NCBI GenBank assembly: GCA_035578175.1
Contig: JAQMRL010000012.1
Span: 18,951,715-19,015,714 of the forward strand
Direction: 5' to 3'
Length of the DNA stretch: 64,000 nt
From: Catonia carolina
Lineage: Eukaryota; Arthropoda; Insecta; Hemiptera; Achilidae
Positions 12,060-22,782 of the stretch are shown piece after piece. The notes under the pieces were generated by a model. The model was not told the origin of the DNA and did no database searches. It worked only from the letters and a program-made list of their open reading frames with translations. Both the position numbers and the translations under genes were made by a program. The number at the start of each line of letters is the position of its first letter. Position 1 is the stretch's first letter.

Positions 12060-13197
12060 TTAAGAGGTTTTAAGCAGAGTCGGTCTTAGTCATCATGGCG
12101 GTCGACGAGGTGGGGGACACAGCATGCCGTCGTCCAGCGAAGACGTCATCTCCTTCCCTCGCAGTGGTGCGTCGATGGCTCCTTCGTCGGGATCTGGTGT
12201 GCGCAGCGCTTGGGCGAGGGACCGGTGTAGGAATCGGTCACGACAGAAGGCGTGGACGGTCCCGGTCGACTTCGGTTACGGGGTCAGGTCGGCGAGCGAA
12301 AGCATCATCTTATCTCTTGCGGGGTCGTCGGTGGGTCTTCGTCGGAGGCCGGTAGCCGTGTGCCGATGGCGGATCTCTGGTCAAAGCTGTAACGTGGAAT
12401 GGAATGACTATCGGGCTCAGTGGATCGCTCTTATATAGTCACCAAAGCGCTGCGGTAGGGACTGTTACTAGCGCTGTGTAGCGCTAACACGGGCCTACCG
12501 TCCTTGTCAAAACTATTGGCGGCGTTCCTTTGTCGTTAGTAGGAAGCGTTGTCTCCCCGGTGCACAGTACCTAATTCAACGAGGCGACGGTAACAATTCC
12601 CCTCCACCTGAATTGTGTTGCCGGATGAACTTGTGTGGCCGCAGACTACAGCTAATCAGTCCAGTCTCGTCAAGCTACAGAGAGTTATGTTGTGTAGGGC
12701 GTCAGCTGTTCTGCTATCTGAGTTGGTGTCGTAAGTCCGGTATGAAGATCCTCTTCTTATCGTCACCCCACGTTCGGGAGCCACTTTTCACCGGATGGTG
12801 ATATTAAGCGGCGTGGGGAAACATTCAATATTTGTGGCCCTGAAAAGGGCCGGTTATGCGGTGGTCGCCAAGGCAGGAAGAGTTGGTCGTAGTCGTCGTT
12901 GTGGTCGAGGAGGTGGATGACACGGCGTGTGGTCGTCCAGCGGAGACGTCATCTTCCCTCGCAGCAGTAGATCGATGGCTCAGTCGTCGAGATCCGGTGC
13001 GCGCAAGTCTCGGTCGAGCGACCGCGGTAGGCATCGCGGTCGCTTTCGTCCCGGTCGTTTTCGGTTAGTGTGTCGAGTCAACGAGCGGAAGCATTATTTT
13101 CTCTCTTCCGAGGTCGTCGATGGGTTTTCGTCGGAGTCCGGTAGCCGTGATCCAATGGCGGATGTCTGGTCGAAGCTGCACAGTGGAATGGAATGAC
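12060..13197 (+). repeat. GC-rich tandem repeat of about 0.75-0.8 kb (left arm)
   Basis: The first block is 12095-12400 and its second copy is 12880-13197, both reading GTCGACGAGGTGG-type sequence through GTCGATGGGTCTTCG to a GGAATGGAATGAC edge. Between them lie a segment with a TATA-like box (12425-12440, minus sense) and a segment near 12610-12850. The frames at 12095, 12124 and 12927 are by-products of high GC and do not match each other as proteins. The same units occur at 15110-15796 and, inverted, at 27946-29760. Confidence 0.7.
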
Positions 13198-15108
13198 ATC
13201 TACATCTTTTTTTAATTTGCTTTACTTATTCTAACCTTTGCCTCCTCCCTATAATTCACTCCCTCAATACTACCCTTCATTATCCCTTCTTTTGGTAAGA
13301 TGTTTCCATACACTTATTTTTTTATCTACTCGCTTAAAAACCTCATTACTTATCTTGTCCATCCACCTAATCTTTAACATTTTTCTATGACACCACATTT
13401 CAAAAGCTTCTATTCTCTTCCTTTCTACAGCCCCTATCACCCACGTTTCACTCCCGTATAATGAAACAATCCAAACAGTGTTTTAAGAAATTTTTCCTAA
13501 TCTGTAAATCAATATTTGTAGTCAGTAAGCTGTTTTTTCATTTCAAAGGCTTTTCTAGCTTGAGCAATTTTACTTTTGATATCACTTGTGCTTCTACCAT
13601 CCTTTGTTATTTTACTCCCTAGATAGCAGAATTCCCCAACTTCCTATATGTTTTCGTTGCCTACTTTTAAATTTTCCATCTGTTCTAAACCACTCCTGTT
13701 GCTGCACAACACTTTCGTTTTGGTTTTATTAATTTTCATGAAGTAATCCTTTCTCATGATCTTATTTATCCATTTAAGATATCCTCTAGTTCGTTCTTTG
13801 TCTCTGCTAATAGTATTATATCAGTGAATCTCAGCATTTTTATTGTTTCTCCTTGAATTTTTATTCCTGCGTCAAATTTTTCCTTCACTTCAGTTATAGC
13901 CTCTTCTATATAAAAGTTAAAAAGTGGTGACCATGAACATCCTTGTCGTACAGCTTTTCTTACAGCAGCTTCTTTTTCGTACCCCTCAATTCTCAAAACA
14001 GCCGTTTGATTCTTATACAGACCCGTAAATAACTTTCCTCTCTTTGTATTTAATTCCTAGCTTTTCAAAGTTTTAAACATTTTACTCCAGTCCACAATGT
14101 CAAATGCTTTCTCTTCTAAATCTACAAATGCCATATAAGTAGTTTTATTTTTCTTTACACTTTTCTCAATAATCAATCTCAGAACCAATATTGCATCTCG
14201 AGTTCACATTCTCCTTCTAAATCCAAATTTATCATCATCCAACACCTTTACTGTTTTCTATTCTTCAGTATATAACTCTTATCAGTAGCTTGGATGCATG
14301 GCACGTTAGACTGATGGTTCTGTAATGCTCACACTTCTCCGCTCCTGACTTTTTTGGTATGGGAATCATAAAATTTATTTATAAAGTTCGATGGTACTTT
14401 TCCACTCTCATACATTCTGCACACAAGTTTATACAATTTGCTTTGAGAAACTTCTCCACACCGTAATAATAATTCCGATGGTATGTTATTTATTCCTGCC
14501 GTCTTAATCATATTCATATCCTTAAGTGCCCGATCGAATTATCCCTCTTTGATCTTCTTCAACATCAGTTTCTTGTTCTATCGCATCACGATCTAGTTTT
14601 TTCCCATATAGAGTTGGTGAACGTATTCCTTCAATCTTTCAGCTCTCTTGGCCATTCAACAATGGTTTGTCATCTGCACTTTGTAAATTAACAGCTTTCT
14701 TCTTTAGTTTTCCAAAGTTTTCCCTTATTTTTTGTAAGCTGCGTCTACTTTACCAACTACCATTTTACTTCAATGTCCGTACATTTCACTCTGATCCAAT
14801 CTTCTTTCGCTTTCTTACACCTTTTGTTTATGGTATTTTTCAAGTAGCAATATTGCATTTTACCTCTTTCGTCCTTTGCGTTTTTAAATTTCCTTCGCTC
14901 ATCCATCAGTTCCAGGATGTCATTAGTAATCAAAGGTTTCCTACCTCTTCTTTTAGTATGTCCTATCCATTCTTCCGCTGCTTTTACTACCACCTCCTTG
15001 AAGTTTATCCATTCCTCCTCTACACTTCTTGTCATTACCTCTTTCTTCTATTCCTTTTAGAATACTCTCCTGGAAACCTATCTAGTTGTCTTGTAGTCTT
15101 TGAAGGAG
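13198..15108 (-). pseudogene. RTE-like LINE, 5'-truncated and degenerate
   Basis: Minus-strand pieces in order are 15035-14757 (WIGHTKRRGRKPLITNDILE, the linker before RT), 14517-14329 (IKTAGINNIPSELLLRCGEV, an early RT block) and 13996-13766 (AVRQGCSWSPLFNFYIEEAI, then LRFTDIILLAET where the family has FADD). The catalytic F-A-D-D is thus altered to F-T-D-I. Stops and frameshifts abound, and the endonuclease is missing. It interrupts the GC-rich repeat at a GGAATGAC edge. ATGGAATGAC (13188) and ATGGAAAGAC (15109) may be the target duplication with one change. Confidence 0.75.
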
Positions 15109-15109
15109 A

Positions 15110-15796
15110 TGGAAAGACTATCGAACTTAATTGAATGCTCTTATGTAGCCACTAAAACACTGCGGTAGAGGCGGTTAACAGACCTCACCAGTGCTAACAC
15201 AGGCCTACCGCCCCTGACGTTACAATTGCCGGGTTCCCTCTGTCTGTCTGAAACTTTAATGGCTGGGAACAGAGTACCTAATCAAAAGAGGTGTTACAAT
15301 CTTCCTTCCACTAAGAACTGTGCTACCGGGTGAACTTGGGTGGGTGTCCGCAGGCGGAGCGAAGCAGTCCAGCCTCGTCAACTTGCAGGGAATTTTGTTG
15401 TGTTACGCGTCAGCTGTTCTCTAATCAGAGGTGGTGTTGTCGTACGTACGGTTTGAAGATCCTATTCATATCGTCGACTCACGTTCGGGAGCCACTTGTC
15501 AACCAACACGGCTTGTCGACCAACACCGGGGCCGTTTAAGCGGTGGTAAATCTAGGCGGTCGGGTCGTAGTCTTCGTGGCGGTCGAGGAGGTGGGCTTGC
15601 TGGGTTCTCGATGGGTCTTAGTCGAAAACGGTAACCGTGTGCCGATGGTGGATGTCTTGTCGAAGCTGTAGAGTGAAATGGAATGGAATGGAATGACTAT
15701 CCGGGTTCAGTGGAGCGCTGTTATATAATCACCATAGCGCTGCGGTAGGGGTGGTTACAAGCCCTCTGCAGTACTGAAACAGGCCTACGGCCCCTA
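15110..15796 (+). repeat. GC-rich tandem repeat, continued after the LINE
   Basis: The repeat interrupted at 13197 resumes at about 15110 and continues through a TATA-like segment (15125-15240), the 15310-15540 segment and a shortened A segment, and ends in another TATA segment (15695-15796). The order matches 12060-13197, with an internal deletion in the last unit. Confidence 0.65.
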
Positions 15797-16080
15797 TGTA
15801 TCGATGTCGCCTTCCCAAAAGGTGAATATTTTAAGGGGGAGGGGGGAGTTGCGCGGGGACATTGTTTATAAGAACGCTTATATATCGTGAACGACTGAAG
15901 TTAGAAAGATGTTTTAAAACACCATTTTTTTAAAAACATTATTTTGTACAAAACAGGTTATAATAGAAAATTTATCTATAAAGGAAAAAGTAAATTACTT
16001 TTATATTATAATGCAAAGTATTATTGTTAAAAATACACTAAATTACCGAACGATTAGCGCTCTAAATTAATAAATGTTTC
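15797..16080 (+). repeat. Left arm of the inner inverted repeat
   Basis: Starting at TATCGATG, the bases 15797-15950 are the inverted match of 25963-26118. The next part, 15948-16070 (including ACCGAACGATTAGCGCT), matches 24228-24345 inverted. The right arm is therefore split by about 1.6 kb. Part of this arm recurs directly at 16105-16150. It may be the TIR of the element hosting the piggyBac and Tigger DNA. Confidence 0.7.
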
Positions 16081-16179
16081 GTTATTTATAAATACCACGT
16101 TAATAAGTTAGAAAGATGTTTTAAATACAATTTTCTTAGATACATTTCGTCCTAGAAAAGCTCACTGAATGTCTTAACT

Positions 16180-16450
16180 TATTAATTAGTGTTATACGAA
16201 ACTTAGATCTCAGATCATCAGTGATTGTCCTATCTTTACCGACAACTTGCCTAAAGAAGGAATCCCATGAAGGAGAAAACTTGAAATTGTCAAAAGCCTC
16301 GTCAATTATACTGATTCATTACTCAAAAACTTATCTAGCTCGAAAGATTTGCTTTTTACTTCTCTAAGTGACTGTTTTAATGGTTTTCTGAAATACTCCT
16401 AAATCTTCTGATTCTTTCGACTAGCTCCTGTTTTTTCATATAAATATTAA
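16180..16450 (-). pseudogene. Possible decayed coding fragment, unknown
   Basis: A stop-free minus-strand run reads DEAFDNFKFSPSWDSFFRQV and continues to FRITLINKLRH. An upstream run in another frame contains ELVERIRRFRSISEN. This looks like degraded protein-coding DNA of a transposon, but I recognise no family. Confidence 0.25.
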
Positions 16451-17690
16451 ACACGATGAATGATTTGGACTAATTAGAGGGATGGGAAAAGAGTAGCGTT
16501 ACACCATAACGCTTGATTAACTTTTTTTTGTCACTGTTTATGGTTGAACCATAACCATTAATAAGTTGACGCAACCTGTTTGTTTAATAAGAACCTTCGA
16601 AGTCTTTAAACACATTCATTACCATGGTGAAGAACAATTATTTTTAGTAGTGCCCACATTGTTTTTTTCGTTAACACTTTGAAGTCTGAGCTATAAGAAC
16701 ATGGTATGTCACGGTATCCTGGGAGTTTTAGAGTAAACTTCAAAAAATTCTAAAAGATTTAATTTCTATCATATCTTAATGATTTTGGCATCAAATTGAT
16801 TAAAAAATCAGAAAGTTTATTACTATTGATTTAAATCGAAATTATTATACTAAAAACTTAGTAAATTTTTGAGATTTATTTAAATATACACCAAAAAATT
16901 ATGAAAAACGAAATTGTTACATGCTACACTACCTAATTTTAAAGTATTACAATCCTAAACACTACTAAAAAAACAGTTAATATAAACAGTTAATATAACA
17001 CGGCTTAATGTTTTACTACATAGTTCACAAAATATTCAGTAGATTTCGCTGCAAACATAGAAAATTAAACTAAATAAAATATAGAATAATTATTAATCTG
17101 TGCAACCGAAGCCCGGTATCCTTGTCTAAATCTTACTACAGAATTTAATGTGGCGGTCTGAGGTATACTCGGGCTTCGGACAACTGCGATTTACGCTCAC
17201 CCCAAGCTATACTCGGGCTTAGGCTTCAAAGTGTTTTAAGCCCACATTGTTTTTTCGTTAAAATACTCGAAAATTTACGTTATTTTCATATCAAAACAAA
17301 AAAACTTCTAAAAAATTTACAAGATTTTTTCTTAGGTATAACTTATAATTTATTCTTCCTCAAATTACTTTCTATCATTACTACTACTATTACTATTACT
17401 ACTACTACTACTACTACAACTAGTATTGTTTCATTATTAAAATAAAAAATAGACAATTTTTTGTTTATCAGAAAACACTTAGTAAATAGCTACATTATTC
17501 TCCCTAAAATTATTTCCTAATTCTATTATTTATTACTACGTACAGTTTTATTACTACAAAATAGAGTTTATTATAATATACAATAATTTCTTTTAAATTT
17601 GTTATCAGCAACAATAAAAATCAGTTATCGAAATAATAAAATTACAAGTAAATAAAAACTGCTTAACTATTTTACACAGAATTAAATTTC
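16451..17690. other. AT-rich flank of the piggyBac remnant
   Basis: No gene was seen. Two copies of TATACTCGGGCTT lie at about 17165 and 17210, possibly sub-terminal repeats of the piggyBac element. A trinucleotide (ACT)n tract is at 17374-17424. A short palindrome around TTATGGTTGAACCATAA lies near 16540. Confidence 0.45.
17374..17424. repeat. (ACT)n microsatellite
   Basis: An interrupted run of ACT/ATT triplets, visible directly. Confidence 0.9.
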
Positions 17691-17693
17691 AGT

Positions 17694-19092
17694 TCAATGG
17701 TATGTCCTGAAACATGGAGTTAGGCACAACCCAGGACCATAATCACACTGAGGGCAGTAATAAATATTGTCTTTTCTAATATTATTTTTGCTGCAAACTG
17801 CATCGTCGCCTTTTCGCCCGCGTTTGTTTTTCATCCTTTGGACAAAGTTCTGGTAAATAAATTTAAGTGATTTTTCCGGTTTTGTTAGTGGTGGTGACCC
17901 CAATAAAGATTCAACAATTCTAATTCTGAAATCATATAATGTGAGTTTTGAACCACTGTATTTGTTATACAATAATGTGCATTTATAATAAATATTTGTA
18001 TAATATGAATTCTGAGTTTCTTATACCACCGGAATGTTTTATGTGAGCTCGGGTAATAAGAGAGCATTAGGTCACTCTTATCTACTCCTTGCATAAATCG
18101 GTTATTTTGGTTTTTGGACAGACGTGCCGTGTCTTCCTTGTACTTCTACCATTTCGCTTCCAAATTCACTTGATAGTGCTAGAATATCACGCTTATCTTT
18201 CCATTTTGCCACGCAGATTCCTTCAGGTAAATATTTGGAAATTGTTTCTCCTTTCTTTAATTTTTTGTTGATAACTTCCTTTGGGTTCTCTTTTCGCGTA
18301 TTTCGCAATGTGCCCGTGCAATAAGTTCCCTCATTTAGTAATTTCTTTGCCAGTGGAACACTATTGTAATAGTTATCCATGTAGAGACTGTGTCCCACAT
18401 TCTTTTTGCCTTCCATTAACTTGTCTACTACTTTATTTACGTGTGGGACTCACCACCTAAAACTGGATCCGCAAAACCACCATACAGCATGATCTTTTGT
18501 ATAAGACCGTTCGGCTCAGCTAAAACATAAAGCTTCATTTGTGAATTGGCACTAAAGTGTAAAGCTCTTAAAACATAAATGTATCCATTGCGACTCATAA
18601 AACTGCCTGAAAACTGGAATGTTAAAAAGAAAATGCTCTTTCCAGTAGTCTCCTATTCGATTTAATCTTATCATTCCCATATGGAATAGCAACCAGAGGA
18701 AAATTTTTAGCTCATCAACCGTGACATCGTGCCATCTTGAAATTCGAAACTTTAGCCCATAAAATTTCGACTGCATACGAATTTGTTTCCTTAACTATCA
18801 TCTGGAGAAAATCGTCAGTAAGGAATAGATTTAAAAAATCAATATAGCTGTTTTTATCAGTATGTCAACTTTCAGTCCTCGTGTCACCTGTAAATGGAAT
18901 GTAAGGAATGTTAGCTGGAGGATTGTCGGCCCAATACTCATTGTCAGTAGCTGGAACCGCTGGAATTGTATTTTCTCTCCCGTCTTCACTCTCTGTAATA
19001 TTTGTGTCAGGGTCAGGCTGTTCAATGATTTCTAGTTGTTCAAATTCATTTGCGTCATCACCCTCAGGATCAGATACATATTCAACCTAAAG
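17694..19092 (-). pseudogene. piggyBac-family transposase, frameshifted with internal deletion
   Basis: Minus-strand pieces in family order are: an acidic N-terminus ending PPANIPYIPFTGDT (19090-18870), the ISRWHDVTVDELKIFLWLLF block (about 18740), LYVLAEPNGLIQK, HSLYMDNYYNSVPLAKKL with a catalytic Asp (18380), GVDKSDLM with another catalytic Asp (18090), and a cysteine-rich end YYCPQCDYGPGLC (17740). At about 18545 the text jumps from VLRALHFSANSQ to MKLYVLAEPNG in frame. The region that normally holds the first catalytic Asp is missing. There are several frameshifts. A TTTCTTTAG just upstream could be an intron 3' end. Confidence 0.85.
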
Positions 19093-19175
19093 AAATACAT
19101 ATGTTAAAAATCAATCTTCTTCTTCTTCTTATTGCGCCATCTCCCTTCGAAGGTTGGCGATCCAATTGGCTGTAA

Positions 19176-22100
19176 TCACTCGAGATGTGACGGCTCTGAA
19201 GATCTCTGATGACGTTCTCCGAGCCATCGACGTAAGTCCCTGAGCCAAGAATTCTGTCTCCTCCCCACTGATCTGCTCCCCTGAATATTCCCCTCAATGA
19301 TCAGCCGAAGCATCTCATACCTACCGCCTCTCATCAGGTGTCCGATGTACGCCAATTTACGCTCCTTAACAGTTAATAGCAGCTCCTTGTTCTTCGCAAT
19401 TCTGTTGAGGACTTCACAATTTGTCACTCTATGCATCCAGGAAATGCGTAGCATTCTCCTGTAGAGGTACATTTCGAATGCCTCTATACGTCTTTCCAAT
19501 GAGGGATTGAGGGTCCAGCTCTCGCAACCATAGAGAACGATGGGAAACACGTAGCAGCGTAGCATTCGAATTCTAAGACTTAAATCTAGATCCTTCTTGC
19601 TGAATAAGTTCCTCATACTGATAAATACCTTCCTAGCGTGTTCAATTCTTGACAATACTTCCCTCTTTGAAATGCAATCGCTACTTAGGAACGCTCCCAA
19701 ATATCTGAAGGACGACACTTGCTCTATGATGTTATTATGTACTCGGAGGACAGCTTGTGTACTCACTTTCGAAAAAACCATAAGTTTTGTCTTGTCGATG
19801 TTCACACTTAGACCATAGCGCTCGCTACAATCCACAATATCGTCTACCATTTTCTGGAGCTCGGGTAGGCTGCTGGCAATAACGACTGTGTCATCGGCAT
19901 ATCTTATGTTATTAATTGTCTTCCCGTTGATTTTGATTCCAGCATCAATGTCATTAAGTGCTTCCTTGAAGATGCTCTGCGAGTATAGATTAAACAGGAG
20001 CGGTGACAAAACACATCCCTGTCGCACACCCCTTCTTATGGCTATTTCCTCTGACAAGCTGCCCTCTGCCCTAACTTGCGCCGTTTGATGCCAGTACAGC
20101 TCTGTAACAATTCGCAAGTCACCCTCGTCTACCCCCGTTGCTCTAAGGATCTCTGATAACTTCTGGTGCTGGACGCAATCGAAGGCTTTACGGTAATCTA
20201 TAAAACATGCATATGTTTCCACATTCATGTCCCGGGCTCTTTGTGTAAGCACATTAATCGCGAATAAAGCCTCACGAGTTCCCAATCCATTTCTAAATCC
20301 AAATTGAGTGTCATCGATTTGCTGTTCGCACTTCTTGTATATTCGTGAGTTTATAACTCTCAGGAACGCTTTTAACACATGGGACATCAAACTGATCATG
20401 CGGTAGTCATCAGGATTTGAAGCCTTAGCTTTTTTGGGTAAGGTAACAAAAGTTGACCTCAGCCAGTCTTTGGGTATTTTCCCACTTCTGTAGACAGCGT
20501 TGAACAGATCCGTCAAAAAGCTTAACCCTAACCCATCTTCATGGATTAATAGTTTCAGGGTTTCAGCGTACACTTCATCGGGCCCCACGGCTTTACCCTC
20601 TTTCTGCAGTAGGACAGCATGCTGAACTTCCTCTTTCGTGATAACTGGGCTAGTCTCGTTTATCCCATGTGCATGTGGGGGACGGTCCGGCCGCTCGTCA
20701 TCGAATAAGTTCATAACATATTCTTTCCAGCGCCTCAGTCTCTCTTCAACTCCTACCAGGACTTCGCCGCCCTCACTCTTCAATATCCCACTGCTCTTTT
20801 TACGGTTCCTGCCAGTTACCTCGTTGATCTTTTTATGTACATTATGCAAATCATGTCTTTGCTGCAATCGTTCTATCTCGCAACATCTCTCCGTCAGCCA
20901 CTGCTCTCTTGCCTCCCTGCACTTTCTTCGGATAATTCTGGTCAGTACCCTGTACCTAAGTTCGTCTCTCGCTTTGTACGCCCTCCGTTCCTCTATCATT
21001 TCAAGAATTTTGTCGGTCATCCAGGGCTGTTTTTTCCCCTGTGTTTGGAAACCAATATCCTCCGTCTGGGTTTCCATGAGTGCTGCTCTCATCGCCACCC
21101 ACCTCTCCTCGACTGCATTGCTCGGCTCGATGACTTGTAACCTCTCTTGAAGATTTTGCGCTGCCGTTTTCCTTACCAAAGGGTCTCTGAGTCTCGCAAC
21201 ATCTATGCGTTTCGCTGGCTTAGGACGATTCACTTTTTTAAATCGGCACATCTTAACCTCCATTACGACTGGATTGTGATCACTGTTCACGTCCGCTCCA
21301 GGATATGTTTTTGCTGATTTGACTGACTTCTTGGCTGCTGTGTTTATCAGTATGTAATCGATCTGATTCCTAACACGGTGTTCTTCACAGTCCGCAGGGG
21401 ATTTCCACGTATATAAGCGGCGTGGGGGTAGTTTGAAAAATGTATTCACCACAGATAATTGTTGTTCTGTGCAAAATTGTACTAAGCGATCTCCTCCTCC
21501 GCTCCTGTCACCAAGTCCGAAACTTCCAACGGTATCCCCGACCGCTCCCACTCCCACTTTGGCATTGAAGTCACCCATCACAATTGTTAGTTCGCCTTTC
21601 TTTACCAGTTTCATGGCCTCTTCCAACTCAGCATAGAACTTCTCCTTCACTTCATCCTCTCTGTCCTCTGTAGGAGCATATATCTGCACGACGTTCATTA
21701 CTCTACGCGTGGTTTTGATTTTCAAGATCATCACTCGATCCGAGATGGGGAAGAAATCTATGACAGACTTCTCAACATCGTGGGATATGAGCGCAGCCAC
21801 GCCGTTGTAGTGCCTCGAGTCATTATTACCCGAGTAGTAGAGGACCCCGTGCTTTGTTTTTAATCTTCCTGCCCCAGGCCATCGTACCTCGCTCAGTCCC
21901 AGAACATCTATCCGTAGCCGGTTCATCTCCATGTCCACATTGTCCAGTTTACCAGCCATGTATAGACTTCGTATGTTCCATGTAGCAACCCTGATTATCC
22001 GGTTATACATTTGAAATTTTGTGTACGGGGGGATTCTTAGCACCCTCTCCCCACTGAAGGGGTGCCCCGGACTGAGGGCCTTTCCTAAACTCGTTTCTGC

Positions 22101-22247
22101 CATTTTGGATAGTTTGGGAAGCTTAAATGAGCCTTTAATGCAGTGGTTTCCCGTTGCCTTCTGCATCCTTATGCCGTTGACCAGTCCTTGGTTCCTCCGC
22201 CTTTGAGATCGATTTCTCAATCTCAGGACAAAAGGGTGCCCTTCCAC
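19176..22247 (-). CDS. Endonuclease/reverse transcriptase ORF of the RTE-like LINE
   Basis: The protein has 1023 residues and no breaks. Residues about 85-330 form an APE-type endonuclease: WNIRSL at 90-95, LSEVRW with Glu120, MGDFNAKVG at 224-232, IDYI at 306-309 and the SDHNPV motif with Asp323/His324. The reverse transcriptase follows: QFGFR at 658-662, FIDYRKAFD with Asp684, GVRQGCVLSP at 740-749 and the YADD box at 783-786. The C-terminal part contains YGCESW and a basic end typical of RTE-like elements. It would nick target DNA and copy its RNA there. The start codon is uncertain, and Met80 or an upstream Met are alternatives. All visible catalytic residues are present, so the protein may be active. 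Confidence 0.9.
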   Translation of the reverse strand: MEGHPFVLRLRNRSQRRRNQGLVNGIRMQKATGNHCIKGSFKLPKLSKMAETSLGKALSPGHPFSGERVLRIPPYTKFQMYNRIIRVATWNIRSLYMAGKLDNVDMEMNRLRIDVLGLSEVRWPGAGRLKTKHGVLYYSGNNDSRHYNGVAALISHDVEKSVIDFFPISDRVMILKIKTTRRVMNVVQIYAPTEDREDEVKEKFYAELEEAMKLVKKGELTIVMGDFNAKVGVGAVGDTVGSFGLGDRSGGGDRLVQFCTEQQLSVVNTFFKLPPRRLYTWKSPADCEEHRVRNQIDYILINTAAKKSVKSAKTYPGADVNSDHNPVVMEVKMCRFKKVNRPKPAKRIDVARLRDPLVRKTAAQNLQERLQVIEPSNAVEERWVAMRAALMETQTEDIGFQTQGKKQPWMTDKILEMIEERRAYKARDELRYRVLTRIIRRKCREAREQWLTERCCEIERLQQRHDLHNVHKKINEVTGRNRKKSSGILKSEGGEVLVGVEERLRRWKEYVMNLFDDERPDRPPHAHGINETSPVITKEEVQHAVLLQKEGKAVGPDEVYAETLKLLIHEDGLGLSFLTDLFNAVYRSGKIPKDWLRSTFVTLPKKAKASNPDDYRMISLMSHVLKAFLRVINSRIYKKCEQQIDDTQFGFRNGLGTREALFAINVLTQRARDMNVETYACFIDYRKAFDCVQHQKLSEILRATGVDEGDLRIVTELYWHQTAQVRAEGSLSEEIAIRRGVRQGCVLSPLLFNLYSQSIFKEALNDIDAGIKINGKTINNIRYADDTVVIASSLPELQKMVDDIVDCSERYGLSVNIDKTKLMVFSKVSTQAVLRVHNNIIEQVSSFRYLGAFLSSDCISKREVLSRIEHARKVFISMRNLFSKKDLDLSLRIRMLRCYVFPIVLYGCESWTLNPSLERRIEAFEMYLYRRMLRISWMHRVTNCEVLNRIAKNKELLLTVKERKLAYIGHLMRGGRYEMLRLIIEGNIQGSRSVGRRQNSWLRDLRRWLGERHQRSSEPSHLE

Positions 22248-22335
22248 TTACCAGCTCATCCGCCCTAAGCCGTTGGCCGGCAAGTAGGGGATTGCTTATC
22301 CCGGCAATCATTCGGTCGTCCGTAACCCTGGACAA
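22135..22335 (-). CDS. Possible short ORF1 overlapping the LINE ORF2
   Basis: A 66-residue frame (MSRVTDDRMIAGISNPLLAG...) overlaps the start of the large ORF by 113 bases in another frame. RTE elements are known to have a very small first ORF overlapping the second, which makes this worth noting. No domain is visible and chance is possible. Confidence 0.3.
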   Translation of the reverse strand: MSRVTDDRMIAGISNPLLAGQRLRADELVSGRAPFCPEIEKSISKAEEPRTGQRHKDAEGNGKPLH

Positions 22336-22463
22336 GGGACCCTAAACAGGTACTAGTTTCCCGGGTCAGGAAACACCTGGAATCTGCGGAGGGCAGGGAT
22401 TGATTCACTTCCCCTGGTAGGATTGTCCGAAGAGGTCCTACCCGCTACCCATCAAAAATCAAT

Positions 22464-22782
22464 ACCGATGTGCAAAAGTATGTTAGTCAGAAAAGTAAGC
22501 TTAGTTTTAATAGTTAATAACAAATATTTTACTCAAAAAGTAGACTATCAGGAAAGCAGGGGCATTGATTAGACACAGCTTGTTCATGTTTGTACTTTTC
22601 GCTGACCGGTGACCGCTGTACCTATTATACAACAGTTGTAGCGTCACGTCTGGTGCCAGCCACGACGCCACTCTTCACAGACGGGACCCAGTACACATAC
22701 AGTGTGAAAATAATTAAATTATAAATTTAAGGGAATTTATAAATTTATAATTTAAATTAATAATTTATAAATTTTATAAATA
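22464..22782. other. Flank between the RTE-like LINE and the Tigger
   Basis: Presumably the 5' part of the piggyBac remnant that lies upstream of the LINE insertion point. No readable piggyBac coding text is left here. The last 80 bases are TTATAAATT-rich and are the Tigger target. Confidence 0.4.

Larger units (their letters stand above)
11240..15796 (+). repeat. Left arm of a palindrome of about 20 kb
   Basis: Successive blocks here match the right arm (27946-31045) in inverse orientation. Examples are 11285-11345 with 30925-31005, 11350-11440 with 30830-30920, 11570-11650 with 30355-30440, and 11720-12040 with 29790-30075. The GC-rich tandem repeats follow. The arms differ in length because a LINE (13198-15108) is inserted in this one and retroposon R in the other. 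It could be the long TIRs of a foldback-like transposon or two opposed copies of one large element. Confidence 0.7.
19116..22453 (-). mobile_element. RTE-like LINE, apparently full length, with 10-bp TSD
   Basis: AAAAATCAAT occurs at both borders (19106-19115 and 22454-22463). The 3' end (left on this strand) finishes in a (GAA)n-type tail, 19116-19130 as CTT repeats, as is usual for RTE-type elements that end in short tandem repeats rather than long poly(A). The total is 3338 bp, with about 200 bp of leader before the ORF and a short 3' UTR. It inserted just upstream of the piggyBac N-terminus, so it is younger than that copy. The clean duplication and unbroken ORF suggest a recent event. 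Confidence 0.9.

Noticed and set aside
14667..15134. 155-codon plus-strand frame
   Set aside because: Antisense shadow of the degenerate LINE on the minus strand.
12060..15796. LTR retrotransposon
   Set aside because: TATA-like boxes are present, but I see no gag-pol, primer-binding site or TG...CA ends.
20638..21150. 170-codon plus-strand frame
   Set aside because: Antisense shadow of the intact LINE ORF, which has diagnostic motifs.
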